Assembly (NCBI RefSeq): GCF_028737205.1
Contig: NZ_JAQZAL010000012.1
Location: 1 to 64,000 of the forward strand
Length of the DNA stretch: 64,000 nucleotides
Origin: Actinomycetospora lutea
GTDB taxonomy: Bacteria > Actinomycetota > Actinomycetes > Mycobacteriales > Pseudonocardiaceae
Reading direction: 5' to 3'
In this document: piece after piece, positions 16,465 to 24,362 of the stretch
Numbering within the stretch: position 1 is the first letter of the stretch
Layout of the letters: the number at the start of each line of letters is the position of its first letter
Position numbers and translations under genes: made by a program
Notes under the pieces: generated by a model
Database searches by the model: none
What the model was told of the DNA's origin: nothing
The model's input: only the letters and a program-made list of their open reading frames with translations

Positions 16465-17966
16465 CCCGGCACCTGGTCGCGCAGGACGCGCTTGAGCAGC
16501 TTGCCCGACTGGTTGCGGGGCAGCTCGTCGATGAAGTGGACGTGCTTCGGCGTCTTGTAGCCCGCGAGCCGGCCGCGGACGTGGGTGATCAGCTCGTCCG
16601 CGGAGACCTCGCTCCTCGGGACGACGAACGCCGTGACGGCCTCGATCCACCGGTCGTCCGGCGTGCCGATCACCGCCACCTCGGCGACGGCCTCGTGGGT
16701 GTAGAGCGCGTCCTCCACCTCGCGGGACGCGACCAGCACCCCGCCGGTGTTGATCACGTCCTTGATCCGGTCGACCACGGTGATGTAGCCCTGCTCGTCG
16801 ATCCGCACCAGGTCGCCGGAGTGGAACCACCCGTCGCGGAAGGCCTCGGCGGTCTCCTCGGGCTTGTCCCAGTAGCCCTCGCAGAGCTGCGGCGACCGGT
16901 ACACCACCTCGCCGGTGCCGCCCGGCTCGACGTCGTGCCCGTCGTCGTCGACCACCCGCAGCTCGACGAACAGCACCGGGCGCCCGCACGACTCGGGGCG
17001 CTCGTCGTGCTCCTCGGGCTGCAGGACCGTGGCCAGCGGGCCGATCTCGGACTGCCCGAAGCAGTTGTAGACCCCGAGGGCGGGCAGCGCCTCGCGCAGC
17101 CTGTTCAGGATCGGCACCGGCATGATCGAGGCGCCGTAGAACGCCTTGCGCAGGCTGGCGAGGTCGCGCGTGCCGAAGTCGGCGTGGTTGACCAGCGGCA
17201 CCCACACGGTCGGCGCCAGGAAGATCGCGCCGATGCCGTCCGCCTCGATCCGGCGCAGGATCTCGGGGATGTCCGGTGCCTCCATGAGGTGGTTGGTCGC
17301 GCCGACCATCAGGTAGGGCATGAGGAAGAGCTGCATGCCCGCCGAGTGGTAGAGCGGCATCGGGTGCAGCGGGCGGTCGTCCTGCGACATCGCCAGGGAG
17401 TGCACGCCCGAGACGTACTCGTGCACCAGCCCGCGGTGGGTCATCATCGCGCCCTTGGGCCGCGACGTGGTGCCCGACGTGTAGAGCAGCTGGACGAGGT
17501 CGGTGTCGGCGACCGTCGTCGTCAGCTCCGGGATGTCCCCGGTGCGGGCCCGGTCGAGCAGCGAGCCGGGGGCGTCGCGCAGCGGCACCACCTGTTTGGG
17601 CTGCTCGGGCAGGGCGTCCACCGGGCCGGCCAGCGCCGGGTCGATGAGCAGCAGGCGGCTGCCGGACTGCTCGACCAGGTAGCCGAGCTCCTCGCCGGTC
17701 AGCGCGTAGTTGATCGGCACGTGCACCGCGCCGAGCCGCGAGCAGCCCAGGAACGCGAGCAGGTAGGCGTCGGAGTTCTTGCCGTAGGTGGCGACGCGGT
17801 CGCCCGCGCCGACGCCGAGCTCCGCGAGGAACCCGGCCGGGGTGACGGCGTCGTCGAGCTCCCGGTAGGTCCAGGTGCGGTCCGAGAAGTGCAGCGCGAC
17901 GCGGTGCGGGGCGCGGCGGGCGCTGCGGGCGAGCACGCCGTCGACGGTGCTCGAGCGGGTGTCCAC
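16461..17966 (-). CDS. long-chain acyl-CoA synthetase (FadD-type AMP-binding enzyme)
   Basis: 501 residues. It activates a carboxylic acid as acyl-AMP and transfers it to CoA. The P-loop motif is YTSGTTSRPKGAMMTHRG (about 171-188), then YNCFGQSEIG, the SGDLVRIDEQGYITVVDRIKD hinge region and the catalytic Lys near the end in NQSGKLLKRVLRD. It is a single-domain enzyme of the usual length. It is translationally coupled to the HhH membrane protein. The acyl chain cannot be told from sequence. Confidence 0.88.
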   Translation of the reverse strand: MDTRSSTVDGVLARSARRAPHRVALHFSDRTWTYRELDDAVTPAGFLAELGVGAGDRVATYGKNSDAYLLAFLGCSRLGAVHVPINYALTGEELGYLVEQSGSRLLLIDPALAGPVDALPEQPKQVVPLRDAPGSLLDRARTGDIPELTTTVADTDLVQLLYTSGTTSRPKGAMMTHRGLVHEYVSGVHSLAMSQDDRPLHPMPLYHSAGMQLFLMPYLMVGATNHLMEAPDIPEILRRIEADGIGAIFLAPTVWVPLVNHADFGTRDLASLRKAFYGASIMPVPILNRLREALPALGVYNCFGQSEIGPLATVLQPEEHDERPESCGRPVLFVELRVVDDDGHDVEPGGTGEVVYRSPQLCEGYWDKPEETAEAFRDGWFHSGDLVRIDEQGYITVVDRIKDVINTGGVLVASREVEDALYTHEAVAEVAVIGTPDDRWIEAVTAFVVPRSEVSADELITHVRGRLAGYKTPKHVHFIDELPRNQSGKLLKRVLRDQVPG

Positions 17967-17999
17967 GGGTGCTGGTCTCCTCGGGGTGGACCGGGTGCG

Positions 18000-18893
18000 T
18001 CAGGCGTGGGCGTCGCCGACGGCGACCTCGCCGCCGGCGCTCACGTCGGCGTACACCCCAGCACAGGCCCACTTGCCCGCGACCTCGGGCTTCTCGATCA
18101 TGATCCGGTTGTTCTTCGCCACCGTGCGCAGGGTGTCGCGGTCGTCGGGCAGGTCGCCCTGGGCCATCGTGGTCATGACGCAGCGCATGGTCTGGAAGGT
18201 GTAGGACACCCGCACGTCGTCGCCCAGCGTCATCTCCCGGCCCGGCCAGTCGTTCTCGACGAACCCGGGCTCGGTGTCGGCGAGGACGATGTTGGGGCGG
18301 TAGCGGCGGACGTCGAAGTCGCTCTCGGGGGCGAGCTCGGCGAGCCGGGCGAGCGTCGACTCGGTGACGACGTGCAGGGCGGCGAGGTCGTAGAACCGCC
18401 CGGGCGGGGCGAACGCGGCGACGTCGAAGCTGCTGATGGCCTCGCCGGTGTCCTCCTGGCGCGACGTCGTGGCGTCGATGATGTGCTCGGGGGCCAGGCT
18501 CTCCCGGTCCAGGCCGTCGAGGTCGGCCCACAGCTCCTCGAACTTGGCCGCGTCCGGCGCGGTGGTCACCAGCCGGACCTCGCGGCCCAGGACGTCGGAG
18601 AGGGCCTGGTCGATGTCCGGGTCGTCGCTGCGCCGGGTCGACCCGTCCGGGAAGGTGATCACGACGGGCGGGGCGGCCTCGCCGACCACCGGCTCGCCCG
18701 CGAACGCCGCCGAGAACTCCAGCAGCTTCGCCCACCGCTTCGGCACCTTGGCGCTCGCGATGATGCCGGACTCGACGTCGAGGACGGCGTAGGCGCGGTC
18801 GCCCGCGACCCCCCGCTCATCGACCACGGCACGGCTGAGGGACTCTCCGAGCATCGACTTGACGGGGTAGCGGAACAGCGCGGCGATCGTCAC
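18000..18893 (-). CDS. MOSC domain-containing protein (MOSC-N / mARC-YcbX type)
   Basis: 297 residues. The N-terminal beta-barrel opens with ALFRYPVKSMLGESL, the typical MOSC-N start, followed by DRAYAVLDVESGIIASAKVP. The C-terminal MOSC part has RPNIVLADTEPGFVENDW and the conserved Cys in QTMRCVMTT, which in this family coordinates molybdenum. Members reduce N-hydroxylated compounds or transfer sulfur. The substrate is unknown here. Confidence 0.82.
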   Translation of the reverse strand: MTIAALFRYPVKSMLGESLSRAVVDERGVAGDRAYAVLDVESGIIASAKVPKRWAKLLEFSAAFAGEPVVGEAAPPVVITFPDGSTRRSDDPDIDQALSDVLGREVRLVTTAPDAAKFEELWADLDGLDRESLAPEHIIDATTSRQEDTGEAISSFDVAAFAPPGRFYDLAALHVVTESTLARLAELAPESDFDVRRYRPNIVLADTEPGFVENDWPGREMTLGDDVRVSYTFQTMRCVMTTMAQGDLPDDRDTLRTVAKNNRIMIEKPEVAGKWACAGVYADVSAGGEVAVGDAHA

Positions 18894-18956
18894 CCGCAGG
18901 GCATACCACCCCGGACACGGCGACGGGAACCGGCCGTCCGGTCGGGTCGCGGGCTC

Positions 18957-19277
18957 TCAGGGGTCGCGCTCTGCGCGCCGGGCCGCCATCACCGCGAGCG
19001 CGCCGGGTACCGCGATGAGCGTGACCACCACGATGGCCGTCGCCCACGGCGTCGGGAGCACGACGACGAGCAGCACGAGCACGACCCCGACCTGGATCGC
19101 CAGGTTGAGCGTCCGGTCCGGGAGGTGCTCGCGCCAGGCGGCGGACCGGCGCAGGCTCATGCTCAGCGCCGGGTCGTCGTCGGCCAGGCGGTGCTCGAGG
19201 TCCTGGAGGGCGCGTTTCTCGTGATCGGAGAGCGGGCGCGGTTCGTCGGACGGCTCGGGCAGGCGAGGCGTCGTCAT
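18957..19277 (-). CDS. DUF3040 domain-containing membrane protein
   Basis: 106 residues. The LSDHEKRALQDLEHRLADDDPALS segment (about 16-40) is diagnostic of DUF3040, a family of small actinobacterial proteins. It is followed by two hydrophobic helices (LNLAIQVGVVLVLLVVVLP and AIVVVTLIAVPGALAVMAA) and a basic tail. Function is unknown. The 132-bp gap to recQ (19278-19409) shows nothing. Confidence 0.78.
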   Translation of the reverse strand: MTTPRLPEPSDEPRPLSDHEKRALQDLEHRLADDDPALSMSLRRSAAWREHLPDRTLNLAIQVGVVLVLLVVVLPTPWATAIVVVTLIAVPGALAVMAARRAERDP

Positions 19278-19409
19278 GCTCGGGTCCTCTCGTCGGCGGG
19301 AGGGCGCAGCGAGGCCGGGAAAGGGGCGATCCCGACGATTCGCCCTCGAGTCTCGGCGGCGGGGCTGATGGGGGCCTGAGAGCAGGGCGAGAAGCCGACG
19401 AGGACCGGA

Positions 19410-21539
19410 TCAGTTCGTGGTGGCCAGCACCAGCGGGAGCACCGCCGGCGCGCCCGCGCGGCGCAGCAGGGCGGCCGCGACCGTGAGCGTCCAGCCGGAG
19501 TCGGCGACGTCGTCGACGAGCAGGACCGGCCCGGCGCTCGGGTCCGTGCCCGCCGGCACCGCGAGCCGCGACCACACCTCGGCGAGGCGCTGCGCGGAGT
19601 TCGGCTGCTCGGGCTCCGCTCCGTTGTCGGGGTCCTCCGGGTCCTCGTAGATCGGGGGAGCCGTGTCGGCCAGCGCGCCGAGCAGCGGCAGGCGCCCGAT
19701 GCGCGCGATGCGCTGGGCGAAGCTCTCGACGAGCACCGGGCGCCGTCGCGAGGGCAGCCACACGACGCTCGCCGGGCGCTGCGCCCAGTCCCAGCCCTTG
19801 AGCACCTCGACGACGGCGTCGACCGCGGCGTCGGGCACGAGGTCGTCGGCGCGCAGCAGCGGGCGCAGGCGCGGGCCCCAGCCGACGTCGGTGAGCCGGC
19901 CCAGCGCGCGGCCCTCCTCGGCGGCGTCGCCGGGCGCGATCTTGCCCTTGAGCGGCACGTCGAGCGCGTCCATGCCGCTGGGCCACTGCTTGCGGGGCGC
20001 CAGCGGCACGCCGGGGCGGTCGAGCGTCGTCTGCGCCTGCACGCGGACGTCCTCGCCGATCGTGGGGTCGGCGTGGCGGCCGGTGCAGTTGTCGCAGCGT
20101 CCGCACGGGGCGGCGCCCGGGTCGTCGAGCTGGCGGCGCAGGAACTCCATGCGACAGCCGTCGGTGGCGATGTAGTCGAGCATCGCCTGCTGCTCGGCGC
20201 GGCGGGCCTTCGCGAGCCCGGTGTAGCGGGCGCCGTCGTACTCCCACGGCCTCCCGGTGGCCTCCCAGCCGCCCTTGACCCGCCGCACGGCGCCGTCGGT
20301 GTCGAGGACCTTGAGCATCATCTCGAGGCGCCCGCGGCTGAGCTCCACGCGGGGCTCGAGCGCCGCGGTGGACAGCGGGCGCCCGGCGTCGCCGAGCACC
20401 GACAGCGCGACGCGGACCTGCGGCTCGGCGGGGAAGGCCAGCGAGGCGAAGTAGGCCCAGATGTCGCGGTCCTCGGGACCGGGGAGCAGCAGCACCTCGG
20501 CGCGCTCGACACCACGGCCGGCGCGGCCGATCTGCTGGTAGTACGCCACCGGCGACTGCGGGGCGCCGAGGTGCACCACGAACCCGAGGTCGGGCTTGTC
20601 GAACCCCATGCCCAGCGCGCTCGTCGCCACCAGCGCCTTGACGCGGTTGGCCAGCAGGTCGTCCTCGGCGCGCTCGCGCTCGGCCGGGTCGGTCTTGCCG
20701 GTGTAGGCGGCGACGGCGTGGCCCCGCTCGCGCAGGAAGGCCGCGAGCTCGTCGGCGGCGCTCACGGTCAGCGTGTAGACGATGCCCGAGCCCGGCAGGT
20801 CGTCGAGGTGCTGGGCGAGCCAGGCGAAGCGGTCGGCCCCCTTGTCCAGCGGCAGCACCCCGAGGCGCAGCGACTCGCGGTCGAGCTCGCCGCGCAGCAC
20901 CAGTGCGTGGTCGTGGCTGCTGGACACCCCGAGCTGGTCCGCCACGTCGGTGGTCACCCGGTCGTTGGCCGTCGCCGTGGTGGCGAGCACGGGCACGCCG
21001 TCGGGCAGCTCGGCGATGAGGGTGCGCAGCCGCCGGTAGTCGGGCCGGAAGTCGTGCCCCCAGTCGGAGATGCAGTGCGCCTCGTCGACGACGAGCATGC
21101 CGGCGGTGCGGCTGAGCTCGGGGAGCACCTGGTCGCGGAACTCGGGGTTGTTGAGCCGCTCCGGGCTGACGAGCAGCACGTCGACCGCGCCGGCCTGGAC
21201 CTCGGCGTAGACGTCCCTCCAGTCGTCGGTGTTGGCGGAGTTGACCGTCACCGCGTGGATGCCCGCCCGGGCGGCCGCGTCGATCTGGTTGCGCATGAGG
21301 GCGAGCAGGGGGCTGACGATGACCGTCGGGCCGCCGCCCCGCTGCCGGACCAGGGCCGTGGCGACGAAGTAGACCGCGCTCTTGCCCCACCCCGTGCGCT
21401 GGACGACGAGCGCGCGCCGCCCCTCGGCCACGAGCGCGTGGATCGCGGCCCACTGGTCCTCGCGTAGTGCGGCGTCGGGGCCGGCGAGGCGCTGCAGGGT
21501 GGCCTCGGCGTCCGCGCGGAGGTCGGTGGTCGCCGTCAT
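19410..21539 (-). CDS. recQ: RecQ family ATP-dependent DNA helicase fused to a phosphoribosyltransferase-like domain
   Basis: 709 residues from ATG 21539; an upstream in-frame ATG at 21587 adds 16 unlikely residues. Helicase motifs: Walker A TGWGKS (49-54), SPLLALMRNQ, DEAH box (152-155), LATTATAND, YTLTVSAADEL, ALGMGFDKPDLGFVVHLGAPQS, IGRAGRG. The RecQ zinc cluster is CRMEFLRRQL plus CGRCDNC. In place of the HRDC domain, the C-terminal third ends in VLLVDDVADSGWTLTVAAA, the PRPP-loop signature of type I phosphoribosyltransferases, near residues 665-700. It is a 3'-5' DNA helicase. The extra domain occurs in actinobacterial RecQ-like proteins, and its role is not established to my knowledge. 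Confidence 0.88.
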   Translation of the reverse strand: MTATTDLRADAEATLQRLAGPDAALREDQWAAIHALVAEGRRALVVQRTGWGKSAVYFVATALVRQRGGGPTVIVSPLLALMRNQIDAAARAGIHAVTVNSANTDDWRDVYAEVQAGAVDVLLVSPERLNNPEFRDQVLPELSRTAGMLVVDEAHCISDWGHDFRPDYRRLRTLIAELPDGVPVLATTATANDRVTTDVADQLGVSSSHDHALVLRGELDRESLRLGVLPLDKGADRFAWLAQHLDDLPGSGIVYTLTVSAADELAAFLRERGHAVAAYTGKTDPAERERAEDDLLANRVKALVATSALGMGFDKPDLGFVVHLGAPQSPVAYYQQIGRAGRGVERAEVLLLPGPEDRDIWAYFASLAFPAEPQVRVALSVLGDAGRPLSTAALEPRVELSRGRLEMMLKVLDTDGAVRRVKGGWEATGRPWEYDGARYTGLAKARRAEQQAMLDYIATDGCRMEFLRRQLDDPGAAPCGRCDNCTGRHADPTIGEDVRVQAQTTLDRPGVPLAPRKQWPSGMDALDVPLKGKIAPGDAAEEGRALGRLTDVGWGPRLRPLLRADDLVPDAAVDAVVEVLKGWDWAQRPASVVWLPSRRRPVLVESFAQRIARIGRLPLLGALADTAPPIYEDPEDPDNGAEPEQPNSAQRLAEVWSRLAVPAGTDPSAGPVLLVDDVADSGWTLTVAAALLRRAGAPAVLPLVLATTN

Positions 21540-21788
21540 GGCTCCACGAAAGCACAGGGGTCCGACGGCGTGGGGCCGGACGTCCACCCCTGCGGACCTC
21601 CCGGGGGTGGTGGCGCGTCGCGGGCCGGTGTCAGGGTCCTCGCGGTGAGCGAAGGCGCGTTCCTGCGTTCCTCGCTCCGGGACCCGGGGAGCTGGCCGTC
21701 CGGCGCGGACGTCCCCTCGGCGGGGACGATCGCAACGGCCGGTCGGTCCGCACGTGTCATGGAACGCCCGAGTATCTCGACGAGCGGC

Positions 21789-23285
21789 TCAGGGACGCGT
21801 GACGGGGTGGTGGGCAACCACGGGGATGGCCTCGGTCGGCCGCTCGGTGATGTCCGCGTCTGCCGGGCCGTCGTCGGCGACCTCGGAGGCGACGCCGAGC
21901 ACGCCGGTGTAGCGGACATCGAGGCCACGCTCGCGACGCCGGAGGGCCAGCGCGCTCGTGGCGGCACCGAGGAGCAGCAGCGCGCCGAGGTTCTCGCCCA
22001 GCTCCTCGACGTGATAGGCCACCACCTCCAGGACCCGCCCGCCGCCCCCGCTCGCGAGGATTGCGCCCTGGACACCTTCGAGCCCGAGGGCGAAGAAGAA
22101 CAGCACGCCGAGCCCTGTCACGAGCAGGCGCCGAGGTCGGCCGTGCAACGTCAGGGCGAGCAGACCAACGGCAATCGCGATCACGAGTGCGACACCGGCG
22201 CCGGGCACCACCCAGAAGAAGGAGAAGTCACCTGCCGGGTCCCCCGAGGCCGCGGCTCCCTCGGGGCGGACCAGGTCGCCGACCCGCTCGTGGATCGAGG
22301 TCATGTCGTCCAACGACATGCCTGCCAAGATCGTGGCGGTGACCAGCCATCCGACGGAGCCGCCGGCACCCGCCACCCTTCCGGCGATGCCGGCCGCCAG
22401 GTGCGCGGCGGCCGCCGTCACCAAGAGGCCGATGCTCCACCAGGTCGGCAAGTTTCCTTCACTGTTGACGTCGAGATAGCCGACCCACTGGGCCAGCTTC
22501 GGGCCGGGAGTGGGAATCGCCAGGTTCACGGCCAGGCTCAGCGCGCTCAGGACCAGCGTGATGGCGATCACGATGGACCAGACCGTCCGACGACTCGGCG
22601 TCGCAGCGAGGTCCCGCGGGCGTTCGTCATTGAGGTCGGACGTCGCGCGGAGCTCTCGTCCGCGCCGGGTCGCGTGGAGCGCGACCACGACGACCATGAG
22701 GAGCAGGGCTGCCCCGATCGCCTGCAGCCCCTCGGCGACCGCTCCGAGAAATCGTGCGTCGTCGCCGAGTCTCCGGCCCACGAGCTCGCTGCCGAGAGCG
22801 CCGGCGGCGAACGTCACCACGGCGATGATCATCGATCGACCATCTCGTAGGCGCCGGGCGAGGAGCGCGAACGGCACCGCGAGCAGGACACCGACCACGA
22901 CGGCCGTCAGGAGCCAGTCCGTGGTCAGAGGGTTGGTCCCCACCACCTGACGGGCGAGTCCGTCGAGGCGGGTGTGCAGGCGGGTCGTGGTGCACAGCGA
23001 TGCCGCGGCCGCTCCCGTCGCGGCCCCGACCCACAGCCGGGTGGCCGACCGGCCACGCTCTCCGGCGACCAGCCCGTTCGCGAGGCAACCGAGGGAGGTC
23101 AGGAGCAGGGTCGTTGCCGCGAACCATGTCGGGAGGTTGTAGGGCTCGAGCACGTCGACGTAGGCCCAGAGCCCCGGAGGTGTCGGGCGGACGAGGGCGA
23201 TGACGACCGACAGGGCAGTCAGAGCCACGGCCACCGTGACGAGGACCACCAGGAGCAACCGTGGTGCGGTTCCGGACGGCTTCAC
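21789..23285 (-). CDS. internally duplicated polytopic membrane protein
   Basis: About 498 residues from GTG 23285 (GTG 23291 also in frame; GAGGTG lies just upstream of 23285). There are about 12 hydrophobic helices in two similar halves. The loop PTPPGLWAYVDVLEPYNLPT in half one matches PTPGPKLAQWVGYLDVNSEG followed by NLPTWWS in half two, each after a first helix and before a second. A basic cytoplasmic linker (HATRRGRELRATSDLNDERP) joins the halves. Half two also has TSIHERVGDLV and a His/Glu-rich helix (VVAYHVEELGENLGALLLL). No family recognised. It is divergent from the moxR-like gene. Confidence 0.6.
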   Translation of the reverse strand: MKPSGTAPRLLLVVLVTVAVALTALSVVIALVRPTPPGLWAYVDVLEPYNLPTWFAATTLLLTSLGCLANGLVAGERGRSATRLWVGAATGAAAASLCTTTRLHTRLDGLARQVVGTNPLTTDWLLTAVVVGVLLAVPFALLARRLRDGRSMIIAVVTFAAGALGSELVGRRLGDDARFLGAVAEGLQAIGAALLLMVVVVALHATRRGRELRATSDLNDERPRDLAATPSRRTVWSIVIAITLVLSALSLAVNLAIPTPGPKLAQWVGYLDVNSEGNLPTWWSIGLLVTAAAAHLAAGIAGRVAGAGGSVGWLVTATILAGMSLDDMTSIHERVGDLVRPEGAAASGDPAGDFSFFWVVPGAGVALVIAIAVGLLALTLHGRPRRLLVTGLGVLFFFALGLEGVQGAILASGGGGRVLEVVAYHVEELGENLGALLLLGAATSALALRRRERGLDVRYTGVLGVASEVADDGPADADITERPTEAIPVVAHHPVTRP

Positions 23286-23313
23286 GTTCACCTCACGTTC
23301 AACGAGGTGAACG
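23285..23313. promoter_or_regulatory. 10-bp inverted repeat at the start of the duplicated membrane protein gene
   Basis: CGTTCACCTC and GAGGTGAACG flank a 9-base spacer, in the divergent promoter region between the membrane protein (minus) and the moxR-like gene (plus). It covers the ribosome site of the former, so it could be an operator or an mRNA hairpin masking the start. Confidence 0.4.
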
Positions 23314-23425
23314 CGGAGAGGTTGCTCGGCACGCAGCCCGCGGTCGATCGATGAGCGATCAGCGTGCCGCAGGCGTCGACCACATCGCCGGGACAACACG
23401 GGGCGGGCGAGGCAGGATGCGGCGC

Positions 23426-24307
23426 GTGAGCACCGAGCCGGTCGGCCAGAAGACGTTGTTCGACTCCGTCGACGACGTCATGACCCGGCTCACCGACGTC
23501 GGCTACCTGCCCTCCACCGCGGTCGCGACGACCGTCTTCCTCGCCGACCGGCTCGGCAAGCCGCTGCTGGTCGAGGGCCCGGCGGGCGTGGGGAAGACGG
23601 AGCTGGCGCGCGCGGTCGCCGACGCGACGGGCTCGGGGCTGGTGCGCCTGCAGTGCTACGAGGGCATCGACGAGGCCCGCGCGCTCTACGAGTGGAACCA
23701 CGCCAAGCAGCTGCTGCGCATCACCGCGAGCCAGGGCGAGTCGTGGGACGCGACGCGCGACGACGTGTTCTCCGAGGAGTTCCTGCTGCCGCGCCCGCTG
23801 CTCACCGCGATCCGGCGCACCGACCCGACCGTGCTGCTGGTCGACGAGACCGACAAGGCCGACGTCGAGGTCGAGGGCCTGCTGCTCGAGGTGCTCGGCG
23901 ACTTCCAGGTCACCGTCCCCGAGTGGGGCACGATCACGGCGAACCAGCGCCCGTTCACCCTGCTCACCTCGAACGCCACCCGCGAGCTGTCCGAGGCGCT
24001 CAAGCGCCGGTGCCTGTTCCTGCACCTCGACTTCCCCGACCCCGAGCTCGAGCGCCGCATCGTGCTGACCCGCGTGCCGCAGCTGCCCGAGGCCCTCGCC
24101 GAGGAGCTCGTGCGCATCGTCGGCGTCCTGCGCGGCATCCAGCTCCGCAAGGCGCCCTCGGTGTCGGAGACGATCGACTGGGGCCGCACGCTGCTCGCGC
24201 TGGGCCTGGACACCCTCGACGACGACACCGTGCGCTCCACCCTCGGCGTCGTCCTCAAGCACCAGGCCGACGCCCAGCGCGCCATGGCCGAGCTGCGGCT
24301 GAACTGA
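23426..24307 (+). CDS. MoxR-family AAA+ ATPase
   Basis: 293 residues from GTG 23426, with AGGA 8 bases upstream; ATG 23417 is an alternative. Walker A GPAGVGKTE (51-59), Walker B VLLVDETDKAD, sensor-1 LLTSNATRELSEAL and the Arg finger region RRCLFLHLDFP are intact. MoxR ATPases act as chaperones that insert cofactors or remodel partner complexes, usually with a VWA protein. A VWA/CoxE-type gene follows after 55 bases, so the two form the standard pair. The client is unknown; no CO dehydrogenase genes lie in the window. Confidence 0.88.
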   Translation: MSTEPVGQKTLFDSVDDVMTRLTDVGYLPSTAVATTVFLADRLGKPLLVEGPAGVGKTELARAVADATGSGLVRLQCYEGIDEARALYEWNHAKQLLRITASQGESWDATRDDVFSEEFLLPRPLLTAIRRTDPTVLLVDETDKADVEVEGLLLEVLGDFQVTVPEWGTITANQRPFTLLTSNATRELSEALKRRCLFLHLDFPDPELERRIVLTRVPQLPEALAEELVRIVGVLRGIQLRKAPSVSETIDWGRTLLALGLDTLDDDTVRSTLGVVLKHQADAQRAMAELRLN

Positions 24308-24362
24308 TCATGAGCCCGGACGCGAAGCTTTCAGGGGAGCACGCCGATAGGGGAGCTGGACC

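Noticed and set aside
19600-19630. GCTCCGCTCCGTT in recQ as an inverted copy of the repeat
   Set aside because: Only the central ACGGAGCGGAGC part matches; both conserved ends are missing.
21540-21788. Possible small gene or RNA in the 249-bp gap between recQ and the membrane protein
   Set aside because: No start with a ribosome site, no convincing hairpin and no recognised RNA motif seen.
23417-23425. ATG 23417 as start of the MoxR gene
   Set aside because: The ribosome-site-like AGG abuts it directly. GTG 23426 has AGGA at normal spacing. Kept only as an alternative.
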